22,500 nt of DNA from Baffinella frigidus (taxonomy: Eukaryota; Cryptophyceae; Cryptomonadales; Baffinellaceae): positions 390,440 to 412,939 of the forward strand of contig MU646303.1 of assembly GCA_026770585.1 (NCBI GenBank). The letters are read 5' to 3'. The notes beneath the pieces are model-generated. The model had not been told where the DNA came from. It made no database searches and worked only from the letters and a program-made list of their open reading frames with translations. The translations under genes were made by a program, and so were the position numbers. Each line of letters starts with the position of its first letter. Position 1 is the stretch's first letter. Of this stretch, positions 1 to 22,500 are shown piece by piece.

Positions 1-520
1 CCCCCCCCCACTTAGCAGCCACCGAGGTCTTCACGGATGCAGTCCATCTGAACAATTTGACCTAGAATCTTATCCATTGCTATGGATTCCAACTGGAATT
101 TCCCCCGAGAATCCGGGGAGAAATATCTTCGGTCGCTGCTGAGTGGCACGCCCGCTTACGAGCACGCATAAAAATATCAATGAAAACACTATTGCATGAA
201 AATTAACACAATGAAACACTTACATAAATCAACTTTCGGCATTGTTTCGTTCTTCTCGCGTGGTCAACAGACAAGAACACGGCTCTATTACTGGCAAGTT
301 TGGTTGAGGTCGAAAGGCTATGGGGCTTGCCTGGAGCGTGGACGCGATGGTCGTGTACATCTGCGACCACGCGCCTGCAGGTTTTGGGGTTTGGGGTTTA
401 GGGTTTGGGGTTTGGGGTTTGAGGTTTAGGGTTTGGGGTTTGGGGTTTGAGGTTTAGGGATTATGGTTTGGGGTGCAGGGTTTGGGGTTTATGGTTTCGG
501 GTTTCGGGTTTCGGGTTTTG
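1..520 (-). other. Intron of the M3 peptidase gene, no exon seen
   Basis: Bases 1-115 resemble 21430-21530 (dispersed repeat). Bases 370-545 are degenerate TTTGGGG/TTTAGGG minisatellite. I see no further exon of the peptidase; it probably resumes beyond the left edge. Confidence 0.5.
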
Positions 521-545
521 GGTTTAGGGTGTGGGGCTTAGGGCG
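370..545. repeat. Telomere-like minisatellite (TTTGGGG/TTTAGGG)
   Basis: Degenerate 7-mer array, G-rich on the plus strand, hence C-rich on the sense strand of the minus-strand peptidase gene. It starts within 20 nt downstream of the exon 7 donor in the direction of transcription. Confidence 0.9.
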
Positions 546-560
546 TTGGGTGTAGCGCAC

Positions 561-622
561 CGTGGCCGTCGACGTTCAAGGCGGTCAGGAGGTTCTCTTC
601 GGGGAGCGAGAGCGTGTAGTCC
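561..622 (-). CDS. M3 peptidase exon 7 (last exon recognised in window)
   Basis: Acceptor CCCGCAG|G, donor CCACG|GTGCGC, 62 nt. It joins exon 6 to give KLRDYTLSLPEENLLTALNV and then DGHG, equivalent to the 'R-x-P-H-TLSE-EE-LL' segment of oligoendopeptidase F. Two further acceptor copies lie upstream, between GA/CT arrays. Confidence 0.8.
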
Positions 623-3600
623 CTGCGGGAGAGAGAGTGAGTGAGTGAGGGAGAGTGAGTGAGTGTGTGCGAGCGAGAGTGTGTGTGTGAGAGAGAGTGT
701 GAGTGTGTGAGAGAGTAACACAGAGAGAGCGTGTAGTCCCTGAGGGGGAGAGAGATGTAGACGGAGAGAGAGAGCGAGAGAGAGAGACAGAGAGTGTGTG
801 AGAGAGTAACACAGAGCGACAGTGTGTAGTCCCTGCGAGAGAGAAAATACTTGAGTGAAGTGGTCACGGCGAAAGAACAGAACAAACAGGCACTCAACCA
901 AAACGGCGGGGGGCATTGGTGAAAACACCTGATCTATGCTAGACTTTACTCCAGACTCCACACAGTGGGTTTCGAGGAGTTGGGCCTGGATTCCTGGGGG
1001 GTACTTGTCCAAATTGCACCAGAAAATCTTCAAAGTTAATTGCGTCAAAGCAAGTTGACCTTTGATGAAAGGTTTGCAGTCCACCGTGTGGTTTACTCTG
1101 CCGGACTTCACTCCAGACTTCACTGAACTGGTGACAACACCTGAGCTTGCGCTGGTGCTCGACGTTGAAACGCGCCTCCGGCTCACCAGTCCGGAAGTGT
1201 GTCAAATCTACATTGTAGCCTGCACAATTTCCTTCCCGAGGGCAAGGAAAACGACGGCTGCCAGAAGCAAAACGCGGTATCTGCATTCTCGATTTGGTCC
1301 GCTTCGCAGGGCTCTTGGCAAGATACCTGAGCTTGCGCCGGTGCTCGATGTTGAAGCGCGACTGATCCGAACAGGGTTTGTACCAGGAAAAGCTCGAATT
1401 AGTCTACTGACGCGGGCGTCTCGTTTGCAGAGAATGCTCCAGCCGGCCTGGCGGACTACTCTCAAGTTGACAAGCCTGACTTCGTGGTACAAATCCGTCA
1501 ACTTTGGAGCGAAAAACGAGCACGCGACAAACGCACCTGAGCTTGCGCTGGTGCTCGATGTTGAAACGCTCCTCCGGGCACGCCTCGAGGTACACGGCCA
1601 CTTTTTCCTCCGGGATCAACTTAAGCGCCAGCGAGATCGGCTGCGTCGCCTGCTCAAATCAGAAAGCGTGCGTTTGATGAGGACTTGCTTCCACGCCAGC
1701 GTCTCGGAAGAGGTCGCCGAAAGTCAATTCTTCCTCAAGACAGTGGTGTTCAAAAGTCAACAAGCGCACTCAGATGCGCTTTGAATTGAATCAAGTCCCT
1801 CCCAATACTCTGGCGTGGTTCGACGCGACTCGAGGTACGCGGCCACTTTCTCCTCCGGGATCAACTTAAGCGCCAGCGAGATCGGCCGCGTGGCCTGTTT
1901 AATGCGGATAAGATGTTATAATGCGGAAGACGTGCGTCGGAGGAGAACTTATTTAGACGCGACTCCGAAAAAAAAATTCCAACCATTTTTAAAAATGGGT
2001 TGTAAAGTCATGTTTTGTAAGTTTTGTACGCATTAAACAGTCGCGTCCGAAAGTCCACCGTCAGCGTAGCCTTTCCACATGAGATCCATCTCGAAGCACC
2101 GACCTGGGTCATCTTGGAGCCCTTGGCGCGGATCTGGGCGGAGACGGCTTGGCACTGGAGCCATTTCTCACTTTTAAGGATTTCAAAACGCTGATTATGT
2201 ACCAGGAATCTTTTAGCTGGACAGCTCGCGATAGAATCGGAAAAATGACAACAACCACACGAGGCTTTCTATGCGAACAGATTCCTAAGTCAACTATTGG
2301 ATCATCGCCCAGGAGACACGCCAAGAATCAGCAATCGGAGCCATTGCGACACGCTGTCCGTGTAGCTTTCCCCAGAAACCCATAAAATGTCCTTTTATTC
2401 TGTTCGCCTGAATAGCCTCGTGTGGAAACCTGGGTCATCTTGGAGCCCTTGGCGCGGATCTGGGCGGAGACGGCGCGCGCGGCGGTGTTGCTCCCATCGA
2501 CCGAGCTTTCGCACGACGCGAACGTCCTGCACGGGCCACGCCAGGTGAATTTCAGAACGCAACGTTTCGTTTCGTGGTATGAAATGACTGTGCGCTGCGG
2601 GGTGAAATGCAACTCCTGGTCCTGTCCACGCCGCGCAGCCGTGTTGCTTCCGTCGACCGAGCTTTCGCACAACGCAAACACCCTGCCAGAAGAAAATGAG
2701 GCGGGGGATACTGGTAGCCTTTCTCTTTTCTCCTCTCTCCCGGAAAACCCTGGTCCGTATCACGGAACCCTAAAAAGAAAAAACTGGTCCGTATCACGGA
2801 ACCCTTGTCCCGGAAAACCCTGATCCGTATCACGGAACCCGAGTAGCTACCAATCATGTGAGCTACGCTAGCAGGTACCGGGAGCGAGCGGCCTGGGCAA
2901 CGCCTGCCCTCCGAACTCTGATTCTGACCGTTTCTACAGTTGGGGTTCGGGGGTTGGGGTTCAGGGTTTGGGTTTTTGGGTTGGGGGTTTAGGGTTTAGG
3001 GTTTAGGGTTTAGGGTTCAGGGTGTTGGGTTTAGTGTTTAGGGTTTAAGGTTTAGGGTTTGGGGTTTGGGGTTTAGGATGCAGGGTTTAAGGTTTAGGGT
3101 TGGTTTAGGATTCAGGGTGTGGGGTTTGGGGGGTAGGGTTTAGTGTTTGGGGTTTGGGGTTGAGGGTTGAGGGAGCGTACGTGACGTTGAAGAGGAGCAC
3201 ACCCGCTTCCACGCTATGTGTCCCTCCAGGACGCGCCAGTACTAACCTCTGTGTTGCCTCAGGACGCGCCCGTACCAACCCAGGACGCGCCCGTACTGAC
3301 TTCTATGTTCCCGCAGGACGTGCCCGTACTAACCCAGGACGCGGCCGTACTGAAGCAGCCCTCTTTTGCTGCTGGGTTTGGGGATTGGGGAGCGTACGCA
3401 ACGTTCATGAGGAGCACAACCGCCTCCACGCTCTTGCGCGTCACCTGAGAGCATCAAAAACAGTTTATTTTCTCCATTTAAATTAGGGTTTTGTGAATAA
3501 ATGAAAAACAGGGCGGAGATATATGTTTTTCATGTATTCATAAATGTTTTTTTATTATTTATTCATAAAATCCTAAATTAAATGAAGAAAATCAACTGTT

Positions 3601-5811
3601 TTTGATGCTCTCAGGTTCAACGTTGAAGAGGCACGCACCCGATGCCTCGCTCTTGCGCGTCGTCTAGGGTTTAGGGTTTAGGGTTTAGGATTTAGGATTC
3701 AGGATTAAGGGTTCGGGGTTTAGAACGTTGAGGAGGGGCACACCGGCCGCCACGCTCTTGCGCGTCACCTGGCAGAGAACAGTTGGTGAGAGACGGGGAA
3801 CACAGTTGAATTACAATAATTAAGTAGCACACACAGTTTAATGAACTTAATTTAACAGCACACATAATTTAATATTACTTTCAATTACACTATAAACAAC
3901 CTCGTGGCACTGCCGCGGGAACCTCCCGTTCAGAACGGCCACCAACCCTCACTGGAGGACCAAATGATCGATTTTAGATTTTAAATTAACCCCGACAGAA
4001 CCCCGGATTTGGAGGGTCGTTGGGGTAATTCTTCAAACATAAAATCGATCATTTGGTCGTCCCGAGAGGGTTGGTGGGGGTGCGATCAGTATCTCCGCCC
4101 TTCCAAACAAATTTAATTCGGACGTTTCAAATGTTCTCAATTAATTTAAATGGCGCAAGGCGCTACAGCCGCGTTTCACTGTGCCGTATTCTGGTCGTTT
4201 TTCAAGGTGGATGAGGGGCGCCTCATGTACTGTATCGACTACAGCTAGTAAAGAATATATAATACACAATATATGATATTTATACAGTATATAGTGTATA
4301 GTATATGGTACATAGCATATAGTATATAGTATATAGTATATAGTATATGGTATGCCTAGCTAGGCACCTGCACGAGGATGTCGACGTCGATCGCGGCCAG
4401 GTTGTCGAGGTCAACCTAGATGGACCGTCACGTATATACTCTATGTACTCAACTCGATATACTATGTACTATATGCTAATACTACATACTATAAATTATA
4501 TACACTATAGCTAGTATATACTATGTCTAGTATGTAGTATATAGCATATAGTATTCAGTATATATGTAGTATATAACATATAGTATTCTGTATATAGAGT
4601 ATACGTACAGTAGCTAGGCACCCACACGAGGACGTCGACATCGATCGCGGCGAGGTTGTCGAGGTTGACCTAGATGGACCGTTACGTATATACTCTATAT
4701 ACTATATACCATGCACTATACACTTTATACTATATACTATTTACTATATACTATTTACTATGTTAATAGTGACGCAACTTATAATTAGTTTTGTAAAGCA
4801 ACTCGTTCTGGTACAAATTATAAAACAAAAGAAATTTTAAACTAGAAACGGCTTCAATTCCTTTTTAAAAGAGGTCTCGTTTTATAATTTGTACCAGAAC
4901 GAGTTACTTTACAAAACTAATCATAGGTTGCGGCACTATGAATGTACTAAGTACTATTTACTATATCTAAATGCTACGTACTAGTTTGTCTCGGGATGAC
5001 AAGGTGCGCTTTACAAACCTGCACAAGGACGTCGACGTCGATCGCGGCGAGGTTGTCGAGGTCGACCTTCGCAGCCAGCAGCGCCATTTCATCTGCGAAC
5101 AAAACAGGATCCCCCATCGCCCGTAAGCTTCGACGACCAACGTCACCCCAGCCTCGGCCGTCAGCTTCAATCAGGGCACACGCCACAGGGGATTTATCCG
5201 GGCAGTTCTCCAGACAGTGAGGGCAGCCGGCGCTTGTTTCCTCAGCATCGCCACCCGGCCTCAAATTGCCTTGTTTCCTCAAGGTTTCCTGGGCAGAAGG
5301 CTAGAAAGCCAAGATCTAAAGCGACACACGGCTCAAGGCGAGAGGGTGGTGGCTGCGTCGTACCCGTGAGCCTGTCGACCGCCTCCAGGTCTGCTGTGAG
5401 AGCCGCGTCGTCGAGGGAAGCATACTCGGCCGTGTTCACCCACTCCGGTCCTGCCCGCGGTCCAATGTCATTGGCGTGGTGCCAGACTGTGGGACCCCTG
5501 ATGGTTTAATTCGGCGGGGCCGGGTTCGGAAACCGCGGAGCGACAGGCGGACGCGCCCTCAGATTCGGGATGGCGAAAGAGCGGGGGAAACCTGTGATCG
5601 TCGAGGGCTTGCTGGCCGTAGCGATCATAGATGGAGGAGTCAACATGGTGCGGTGCCGAGTATGGATTGGGATTTTGGAGGAAAAGGGCGAGTGGTGGGC
5701 GGCCGCTCGGAGCGCCCCGCGGCGGGAGAGCGCAGCAAGGGACGCCGAGGGCGCGAACGCCCGGGCTGATGCGAGCATTGTGGCTACCAGCACCAGGAGG
5801 TTGAGACGCAT
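561..5811 (-). CDS. M3B (PepF-like) oligoendopeptidase, plastid-type targeting peptide, 5' part of gene, 7 exons
   Basis: Model: complement of 5811-5592, 5450-5364, 5092-5019, 3444-3398, 2526-2430, 1649-1537 and 622-561. All introns are GT-AG, phases match at every junction, and 233 codons are open. Residues 1-20 are a hydrophobic signal peptide ending ASARAFAPS; an Arg/Ala/Ser-rich stretch without acidic residues follows to about residue 72, as in bipartite transit peptides. From PEWVNTAEYASLDDAAL the protein resembles the N-terminal helical domain of oligoendopeptidase F: regularly spaced acidic helices, then NVATFASCESSVDG, then ISLALKLIPEEKVAVYL, then RKLRDYTLSLPEENLLTALN, which corresponds to the family segment ending in (H/Y)TLSEEEE-LL. 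The family comprises zinc metallopeptidases that degrade short peptides. The HExxH catalytic helix is not in the window, so activity cannot be judged. Family assignment is from remembered family patterns, not a search. No exon was recognised left of 561. Confidence 0.75.
623..845 (-). repeat. GA/CT microsatellite with two copies of the exon 7 acceptor
   Basis: On the sense strand this is CT/GT-rich and contains CAG|GGACTACAC twice besides the real junction: around 726-739 (CTCAGGGACTACACGCTCTC) and around 813-832 (CGCAGGGACTACAC). Each is an acceptor plus the first codons of exon 7, set between CT arrays. Confidence 0.85.
1141..1181 (-). repeat. Partial copy of peptidase exon 6 (3' part plus donor)
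   Basis: The sense strand reads as ARFNVEHQRKL followed by AG|GTGTTG. It is near-identical to the exon 6 end (ERFNIEHQRKL, AG|GTGCGT). Confidence 0.85.
1327..1358 (-). repeat. Second partial copy of peptidase exon 6 3' end
   Basis: The sense strand reads RFNIEHRRKL then AG|GTATCT, one Q-to-R change from exon 6. It lies 179-210 nt downstream of the real exon end. Confidence 0.85.
1537..1649 (-). CDS. M3 peptidase exon 6
   Basis: Acceptor GAGCAG|GCG, donor CTCAG|GTGCGT, 113 nt, phase 0 in and phase 2 out. Encodes ATQPISLALKLIPEEKVAVY, then LEACPEERFNIEHQRKL. The (I/L)-P-E-E motif followed by a Tyr-Leu helix is typical of the M3B N-terminal domain. It has one 5' copy at 1820-1895 and two 3' copies ending at 1327 and 1141. 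Confidence 0.8.
1820..1895 (-). repeat. Partial copy of peptidase exon 6 (acceptor plus 5' part)
   Basis: AAACAG|GCC is followed by ATRPISLALKLIPEEKVAAY, in frame, then it diverges after LES. The real exon has ATQ and VAVY. About 22 codons are retained with an acceptor of its own. Confidence 0.85.
2104..2146 (-). repeat. Partial copy of peptidase exon 5 (3' part plus donor)
   Basis: The sense strand reads AVSAQIRAKGSKMTQ followed by |GTCGGT; the real exon is followed by |GTTTCC. The shared 43 nt are close to identical. Confidence 0.85.
2430..2526 (-). CDS. M3 peptidase exon 5
   Basis: Acceptor CGTGCAG|G, donor ACCCAG|GTTTCC, 97 nt. Encodes TFASCESSVDGSNTAARAVS and then AQIRAKGSKMTQ, matching the 'ATSFANC...' helix region of PepF-like proteins. 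Partial copies lie upstream at 2630-2682 (5' part) and downstream at 2104-2146 (3' part plus donor). Confidence 0.8.
2630..2682 (-). repeat. Partial copy of peptidase exon 5 (acceptor plus 5' part)
   Basis: TGGCAG|GG is followed by VFALCESSVDGSNTAAR, compared with TFASCESSVDGSNTAAR in the exon. It lies about 100 nt upstream of the real exon in the transcribed direction. Confidence 0.85.
2725..2842. repeat. Three-copy CCGTATCACGGAACCC repeat
   Basis: GTCCGTATCACGGAACCC or ATCCGTATCACGGAACCC occurs near 2753, 2788 and 2824, twice preceded by CCCGGAAAACCCTG. Each unit holds the small palindrome TCCGT-ATC-ACGGA. Confidence 0.85.
2935..3175. repeat. Telomere-like TTTAGGG minisatellite
   Basis: Degenerate array with a run of perfect TTTAGGG units near 2987-3015. 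C-rich strand is the sense strand of the peptidase gene. Confidence 0.9.
3174..3216 (-). repeat. Partial copy of peptidase exon 4 (downstream)
   Basis: The sense strand reads SVEAGVLLFNV then AC|GTACGC, with the same donor hexamer as the real exon 4 but no clear acceptor at an equivalent place. Confidence 0.75.
3229..3362. repeat. Short GC-rich tandem repeat (AGGACGCGCCCGTACTAACC-like)
   Basis: Units of about 15-20 nt of the type CAGGACG(C/T)(G/C)CCCGTACT(A/G)A recur six to seven times just downstream of exon 4 in the transcribed direction. Confidence 0.8.
3398..3444 (-). CDS. M3 peptidase exon 4 (best of four similar copies)
   Basis: Acceptor CTCTCAG|GTG, donor GTTGC|GTACGC, 47 nt, phase 0 in and phase 2 out. 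Encodes VTRKSVEAVVLLMNV. It was chosen over the copies near 3727-3768, 3612-3665 and 3174-3216 because only it combines a good acceptor with a donor whose phase fits exon 5, giving the sequence MNVATFASCE across the junction. Its acceptor CAG lies in the terminal repeat of the fold-back element 3444-3615. Confidence 0.65.
3444..3615. mobile_element. Fold-back (MITE-like) element ending at the exon 4 acceptor
   Basis: Left arm CCTGAGAGCATCAAAAACAG and right arm CTGTTTTTGATGCTCTCAGG are perfect inverses. Pairing continues, with mismatches, through the ATTTAAATTAGG/CCTAAATTAAAT and ATGAAAAACA/TGTTTTTCAT parts. It is 172 bp with no coding capacity. Read on the minus strand, its terminus CTCTCAG is the 3' splice site of exon 4. 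Confidence 0.85.
3612..3665 (-). repeat. Degenerate copy of peptidase exon 4 (upstream)
   Basis: The sense strand reads TTRKSEASGACLFN followed by |GTTGAA, entered through CTAG. It directly abuts the fold-back element 3444-3615. Confidence 0.75.
3664..3722. repeat. Short TTTAGGG array
   Basis: Three to four perfect TTTAGGG units then degenerate ones, lying between two copies of exon 4. G-rich on plus. Confidence 0.9.
3727..3768 (-). repeat. Copy of peptidase exon 4 (outermost upstream)
   Basis: TGCCAG|GTG is followed by VTRKSVAAGVPLLN and |GTTCTA. It has a good acceptor and is fully in frame. It was not chosen as the main exon because the only nearby donor leaves the wrong phase for exon 5. 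It could be an alternative exon. Confidence 0.75.
3939..4077. mobile_element. Fold-back element (139 bp)
   Basis: The inverted arms include GACCAAATGATCGATTTTA and TAAAATCGATCATTTGGTC, extended outward by CCACCAACCCTC / GAGGGTTGGTGG. No ORF of note. Confidence 0.8.
4370..4413 (-). repeat. Partial copy of peptidase exon 3 (3' part plus donor), distal
   Basis: The sense strand reads VDLDNLAAIDVDILVQ then |GTGCCT. It differs from exon 3 by one residue (V to I) and three silent changes. Confidence 0.85.
4625..4676 (-). repeat. Partial copy of peptidase exon 3 (3' part plus donor), proximal
   Basis: The sense strand reads VNLDNLAAIDVDVLVW then GTGCC. The CAG at the exon end has changed to TGG. 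Confidence 0.85.
4767..4938. mobile_element. Fold-back element (about 172 bp)
   Basis: Arms run TAGTGACGCAACTTATAATT inward to GTACAAATTATAAAAC, and GTTTTATAATTTGTAC outward to AGGTTGCGGCACTA. Near-perfect pairing over about 60 bp, with a short loop of about 50 bp. Confidence 0.85.
5019..5092 (-). CDS. M3 peptidase exon 3
   Basis: Acceptor TTCGCAG|AT, donor GTGCAG|GTTTGT, 74 nt. The junction with exon 2 makes GAT (Asp). Encodes EMALLAAKVDLDNLAAIDVD and then VLVQ, an amphipathic helix pair. Two degenerate copies of its 3' part lie downstream, at 4625-4676 and 4370-4413. Confidence 0.75.
5364..5450 (-). CDS. M3 peptidase exon 2
   Basis: Acceptor GCGGGCAG|GA, donor ACGG|GTACGA, 87 nt, phase 1 in and phase 1 out. 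It encodes PEWVNTAEYASLDDAALTAD and then LEAVDRLT, the start of the mature PepF-like domain: a W followed by two acidic helices, as in the M3B N-terminus. Confidence 0.75.
5592..5811 (-). CDS. M3 peptidase exon 1 (start codon and targeting peptide)
   Basis: The ATG at 5811 opens a 73-codon reading frame plus one base. The start MRLNLLVLVATMLASARAFA is a textbook signal peptide; cleavage before F-A-P would leave an Arg/Ser/Ala-rich, acid-free transit-peptide-like tail. The donor is CACAG|GTTTCC. Its phase (1) fits the acceptor of exon 2 and makes a Gly codon across the junction. The ATG is the only one that gives the hydrophobic N-terminus. Confidence 0.8.
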
Positions 5812-6392
5812 GGTTGCGCTTGGACCAATTCTGCTTGGGCCTGCTTGTCACGTCCGGTCACATTGTAAAAATAGGCTTATTTTAGGGTAAAAGTCCGTTT
5901 ATTTCAAAATTCAGCATCAGTACGTTTAGATGGACTTCGTTAATAAATCCGTGATCCGGATTTTTGGATTTTCACAAGAGAACGGACAAGAGAACGTAGT
6001 GCTCGTGCATTCCGTACCTTTGCGGAACGCCCCCCCCCCGAGCCCACCGCCAAAGCAGGTGGGTCCTCCCTTTGACTGCCGCGGCTTGCCCCCTCGCACG
6101 CGAAATTGCGGAGTTCTGATCGGCAACAGTGCCATTGTTGCTGGGAGTGAAATATCTTGGGCACCCCTGTGGTCGGAAGGATCCGCGCTTGCTCCTCATC
6201 GGTTTGGAGCTCGCAAGGGGTGCTGGTGTTGCGGAATCGCGTCAATGATGACCGGGAACGGGGCCTTTGAGTTATCGGTGCTCTGCGGTCGTAGAGACGA
6301 GATTGGGGAGGAGAGTTGCTTTCTCGTGCTTATGACCCTTGCTCAAGGAATTTCGATTGACGATCGCCCGACCCCACCAGGTTTCAGCAGCG
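5812..6392. promoter_or_regulatory. Divergent intergenic region (putative bidirectional promoter)
   Basis: Separates the peptidase ATG (5811, minus) from the first plausible CLU ATG (6393, plus). It contains the small palindrome TAAAATA-GGC-TTATTTTA-like near 5867 and a CGTTTAGATGGACT motif near 5924. I recognise no TATA box or other defined promoter element. The assignment rests on gene orientation only. An open frame over 5930-6502 has no protein-like features I can name. Confidence 0.45.
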
Positions 6393-22213
<15,821 letters not shown>

Positions 22214-22215
22214 GT

Positions 22216-22368
22216 AAGGGAGGGAGAGAGAGAGAGAGTGAGAGAGAAAGAGAGAGGGAGAGAGAGAGAAGGAGAAAGAGAGAGACAGAGACAGAGACAG
22301 AGAGAGGGTGGGGGTGGGGGAGAAAGAGAGAGAAAGAGAGAGAGAGAGCGAGAGAGAGAGCGAGAGAG
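22216..22368. repeat. GA microsatellite
   Basis: AGAGAGAG with GACAGAGACAG, purine-rich on sense; begins at the exon V donor. Confidence 0.95.
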
Positions 22369-22402
22369 ACGAGGCGCAGGTCCGCGAGTGTGCCGCCAGC
22401 AC
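22367..22402 (+). repeat. Copy of exon V 3' part
   Basis: GACGAGGCGCAGGTCCGCGA then GTGTGCCGCCAGC, reading DEAQVRECAAS; exon V reads DEALIRECAAS. Confidence 0.9.
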
Positions 22403-22427
22403 TCCCGGTGAAACCCCTTACAATATC

Positions 22428-22500
22428 CGCTACCGTAGGGTCTGATGGGTTATCGCAGGGTCCTACCGTAGGGTCCCATGGATTACCGAAGGGTCCTAAG
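22428..22500. repeat. CTACCGTAGGGTC repeat
   Basis: Four units of (T)ACCG(T/A)AGGGTC or ATCGCAGGGTC with AT-GG(G/A)TTA spacers. TACCGTAGG is a short palindrome also seen near 7230 and 11250. Confidence 0.8.

Larger units (their letters stand above)
4230..4770. repeat. TA-rich satellite (TATAGTA/TATACTA units) enclosing two exon 3 copies
   Basis: Long runs of 7-bp units TATAGTA and TATACTA. Two segments break it: 4365-4440 and 4612-4700. Each has TAGCTAGGCACC, an exon 3 copy, CCTAGATGGACCGT and ACGTATATACTCTAT, so the repeat unit is about 245 bp. Confidence 0.85.

Noticed and set aside
1062-1784. 240-residue plus-strand frame over the peptidase gene
   Set aside because: It is the antisense of the exon 6 copies; the minus strand has phase-consistent splice sites and family similarity.
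2935-3175. A real chromosome end or internal telomere
   Set aside because: The arrays are short, degenerate, numerous and inside introns of continuous genes, so they are interstitial minisatellites.
3727-3768. Using the outermost exon 4 copy as the main exon
   Set aside because: Its donor leaves phase 0 while exon 5 needs phase 2; it remains a possible alternative exon only.
4974-5282. Longer exon 3 including the Cys-rich stretch CPHCLENCPDKS upstream
   Set aside because: It looks metal-binding but lies upstream of the phase-correct acceptor at 5093 and would break the join with exon 2.

Overview
The window is nuclear DNA of a eukaryote, most likely a photosynthetic alga with a secondary, red-derived plastid. 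Three things point there. Two protein-coding genes are each cut into many small exons (about 40-200 nt) by GT-AG introns. The introns are packed with degenerate TTTAGGG-type (telomere-like) minisatellites, CT and TA microsatellites and fold-back elements. One gene starts with a signal peptide that ends in an A-R-A-F-A-P motif, like the ASAFAP plastid-targeting signal of stramenopiles, haptophytes and cryptophytes. I cannot place the lineage more closely; the weak 5' splice sites and the AG|G acceptors would also fit a dinoflagellate. I see no bacterial-type genes, rRNA, tRNA or CRISPR array.

Layout. Two genes are transcribed divergently from about 5.8-6.4 kb. On the minus strand (5811 down to 561, running off the left edge) are seven in-phase exons of an M3B/PepF-like oligoendopeptidase: targeting peptide plus the N-terminal helical domain. 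The catalytic HExxH part lies outside. On the plus strand (about 6393 or 7110 to 22213, running off the right edge) are 22 confident, perfectly phase-compatible exons (653 codons), plus a tentative N-terminus, of a CLU (clustered mitochondria / FMT / cluA) homologue. These cover the CLU_N region, the GSKIP-like region, the central CLU domain and the start of the region after it.

The introns are the unusual part. Almost every exon of both unrelated genes is accompanied, in the adjoining intron, by one to four direct partial copies that span a splice junction. The copies lying upstream are mostly 'acceptor plus exon 5' part'; those downstream are 'exon 3' part plus donor'. Between them lie minisatellites or palindromic elements. 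All telomere-like arrays have their C-rich strand on the sense strand, so their orientation flips exactly where transcription direction flips. Several fold-back elements are flanked by TA and at least two families are dispersed in the window, which suggests Tc1/mariner-type MITEs. The four copies of the exon at 20091-20208 differ almost only at synonymous sites. These intron features are the candidate undescribed system: a genome-wide process, or function, that multiplies splice junctions inside introns.
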